Source of the DNA: an uncultured bacterium
Lineage (GTDB): Bacteria; UBP6; UBA1177; JAKLFG01
Direction of reading: 5' to 3'
DNA length: 14,452 bases
Assembly (NCBI GenBank): GCA_938048925.1
Contig: CALITV010000198.1
Span: forward strand, 1 to 14,452
In this document: positions 13,961 through 14,452 of the stretch, piece after piece
Numbering within the stretch: position 1 is the first letter of the stretch
How the letters are laid out: each line of letters begins with the position of its first letter
Made by a program: the position numbers and the translations under genes
Notes under the pieces: model-generated
The model's database searches: none
What the model saw: only the letters and a program-made list of their open reading frames with translations
Told to the model about the DNA's origin: nothing

Positions 13961-14452
13961 ATGAATCAGGAAAATTCAACAGCGCGGATTATTACTCCGA
14001 TAATCCTGCTTACCATTCTCACCTTTTTTCAGTTTGTATACCAACCGGCGAATTATGTGGTCTTTGCCTTTCTGTTCTTCAAATCGCTCCGATCAAAGTA
14101 TTGGCGTGTCATTACTATAATGCTGTTGGTGATGACCAAATACACCTATAATCCGCTCGGTAAAGAGGGTATGAGTTATGCCCTTCTGACATGGGGCTTC
14201 GCCATTACATTCTTTTTCCTGTCAATAAAAGATGTTGCAAAAGGGCTGGCCCAGAAAGACCGGCCTCTTCAGGTGTTGTGCGCCTATCTGTCCGTTGTTA
14301 TCCTGCTCCTTCCTTTTAGCCAGATGCCCACGATGACTCTTCTTAAATGGGCCGGTTTTACTTTCGGCATTATCTCTTGTTACATTGCCGCCAAGGAGTC
14401 AGAATATCCAATATATGACGCGCTGATGGGGGTTTTCATTTTTTATGTTTTT
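13961..14452 (+). CDS. Probable O-antigen ligase/polymerase-like membrane protein (N-terminal part)
   Basis: The frame is open from ATG 13961 to the window edge (164 codons, no stop). It encodes a short polar start followed by several hydrophobic segments, for example IITPIILLTILTFFQFVY, VVFAFLFFKSL, ITIMLLVMTK, LLTWGFAITFFFLSI, VLCAYLSVVILLLPF and WAGFTFGIISCYIAA. Multiple closely spaced helices right after a flippase and FrhB-like gene fit the N-terminus of an O-antigen ligase or polymerase (WaaL/Wzy type). The diagnostic periplasmic loop would lie beyond this window, so the assignment rests mostly on context. The ribosome site is weak (AGG 4 nt before the ATG). GC content is intermediate, higher than the end of the preceding gene. 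Confidence 0.6.
   Translation, partial: MNQENSTARIITPIILLTILTFFQFVYQPANYVVFAFLFFKSLRSKYWRVITIMLLVMTKYTYNPLGKEGMSYALLTWGFAITFFFLSIKDVAKGLAQKDRPLQVLCAYLSVVILLLPFSQMPTMTLLKWAGFTFGIISCYIAAKESEYPIYDALMGVFIFYVF

Noticed and set aside
1..14452. tRNA, rRNA, transposase, toxin-antitoxin or defence genes
   Set aside because: None of their hallmark sequences or proteins was recognised on either strand.

Overview
The window looks like a chromosomal envelope and surface-polysaccharide region of a GC-rich, Gram-negative-type environmental bacterium. The pointers are a PilZ domain of the myxobacterial/deltaproteobacterial kind, a delta-60 repeat protein with cysteine-rich modules, a Wzx-type flippase, a TviB-type UDP-sugar dehydrogenase and sigma70-like promoters. 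A deltaproteobacterial-type lineage or a related uncultured candidate phylum fits, but this cannot be fixed from the sequence. No rRNA, tRNA, transposase, CRISPR array or recognisable defence gene was seen.

Left block (1-3131, minus strand): a two-gene unit read from a promoter at about 3162-3190. A small PilZ protein with both c-di-GMP-binding motifs starts at a TTG codon. It overlaps by 4 nt (ATGA) a large exported protein of at least 916 residues. That protein has a signal peptide, 14 delta-60 repeats, a linker domain and tandem disintegrin-like cysteine modules, and it runs off the left edge.

Second block (3221-6499, plus strand): a divergent promoter drives two tandem, clearly paralogous MFS transporters with a distant resemblance to the POT (peptide) family.

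Third block (6501-11309): tviB (plus) and a 1055-residue exported FG-GAP/VCBS beta-propeller protein with a C-terminal Fn3-like domain (minus) converge. Three copies of a short palindromic interspersed repeat, all in the same orientation, sit in the gaps at 6501-6564, 7900-7952 and 11257-11309, so they flank both genes.

Right block (11360-14452, plus strand): from a near-consensus promoter run a Wzx-like flippase, an overlapping FrhB/FdhB-like iron-sulfur protein of the kind found in polysaccharide loci, and the start of a membrane protein that is probably an O-antigen ligase or polymerase. The iron-sulfur gene is compositionally mosaic: GC falls from about 57% to about 27-32% near 13230-13260, with the reading frame intact. 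This suggests recombination inside the polysaccharide locus.

Working together, tviB would make a UDP-hexuronic acid precursor, and the flippase and ligase/polymerase would export and assemble a surface glycan. The two large repeat proteins are probably cell-surface or secreted. The most suggestive arrangement is the coupling of a c-di-GMP receptor gene to the delta-60/cysteine-rich exported protein.
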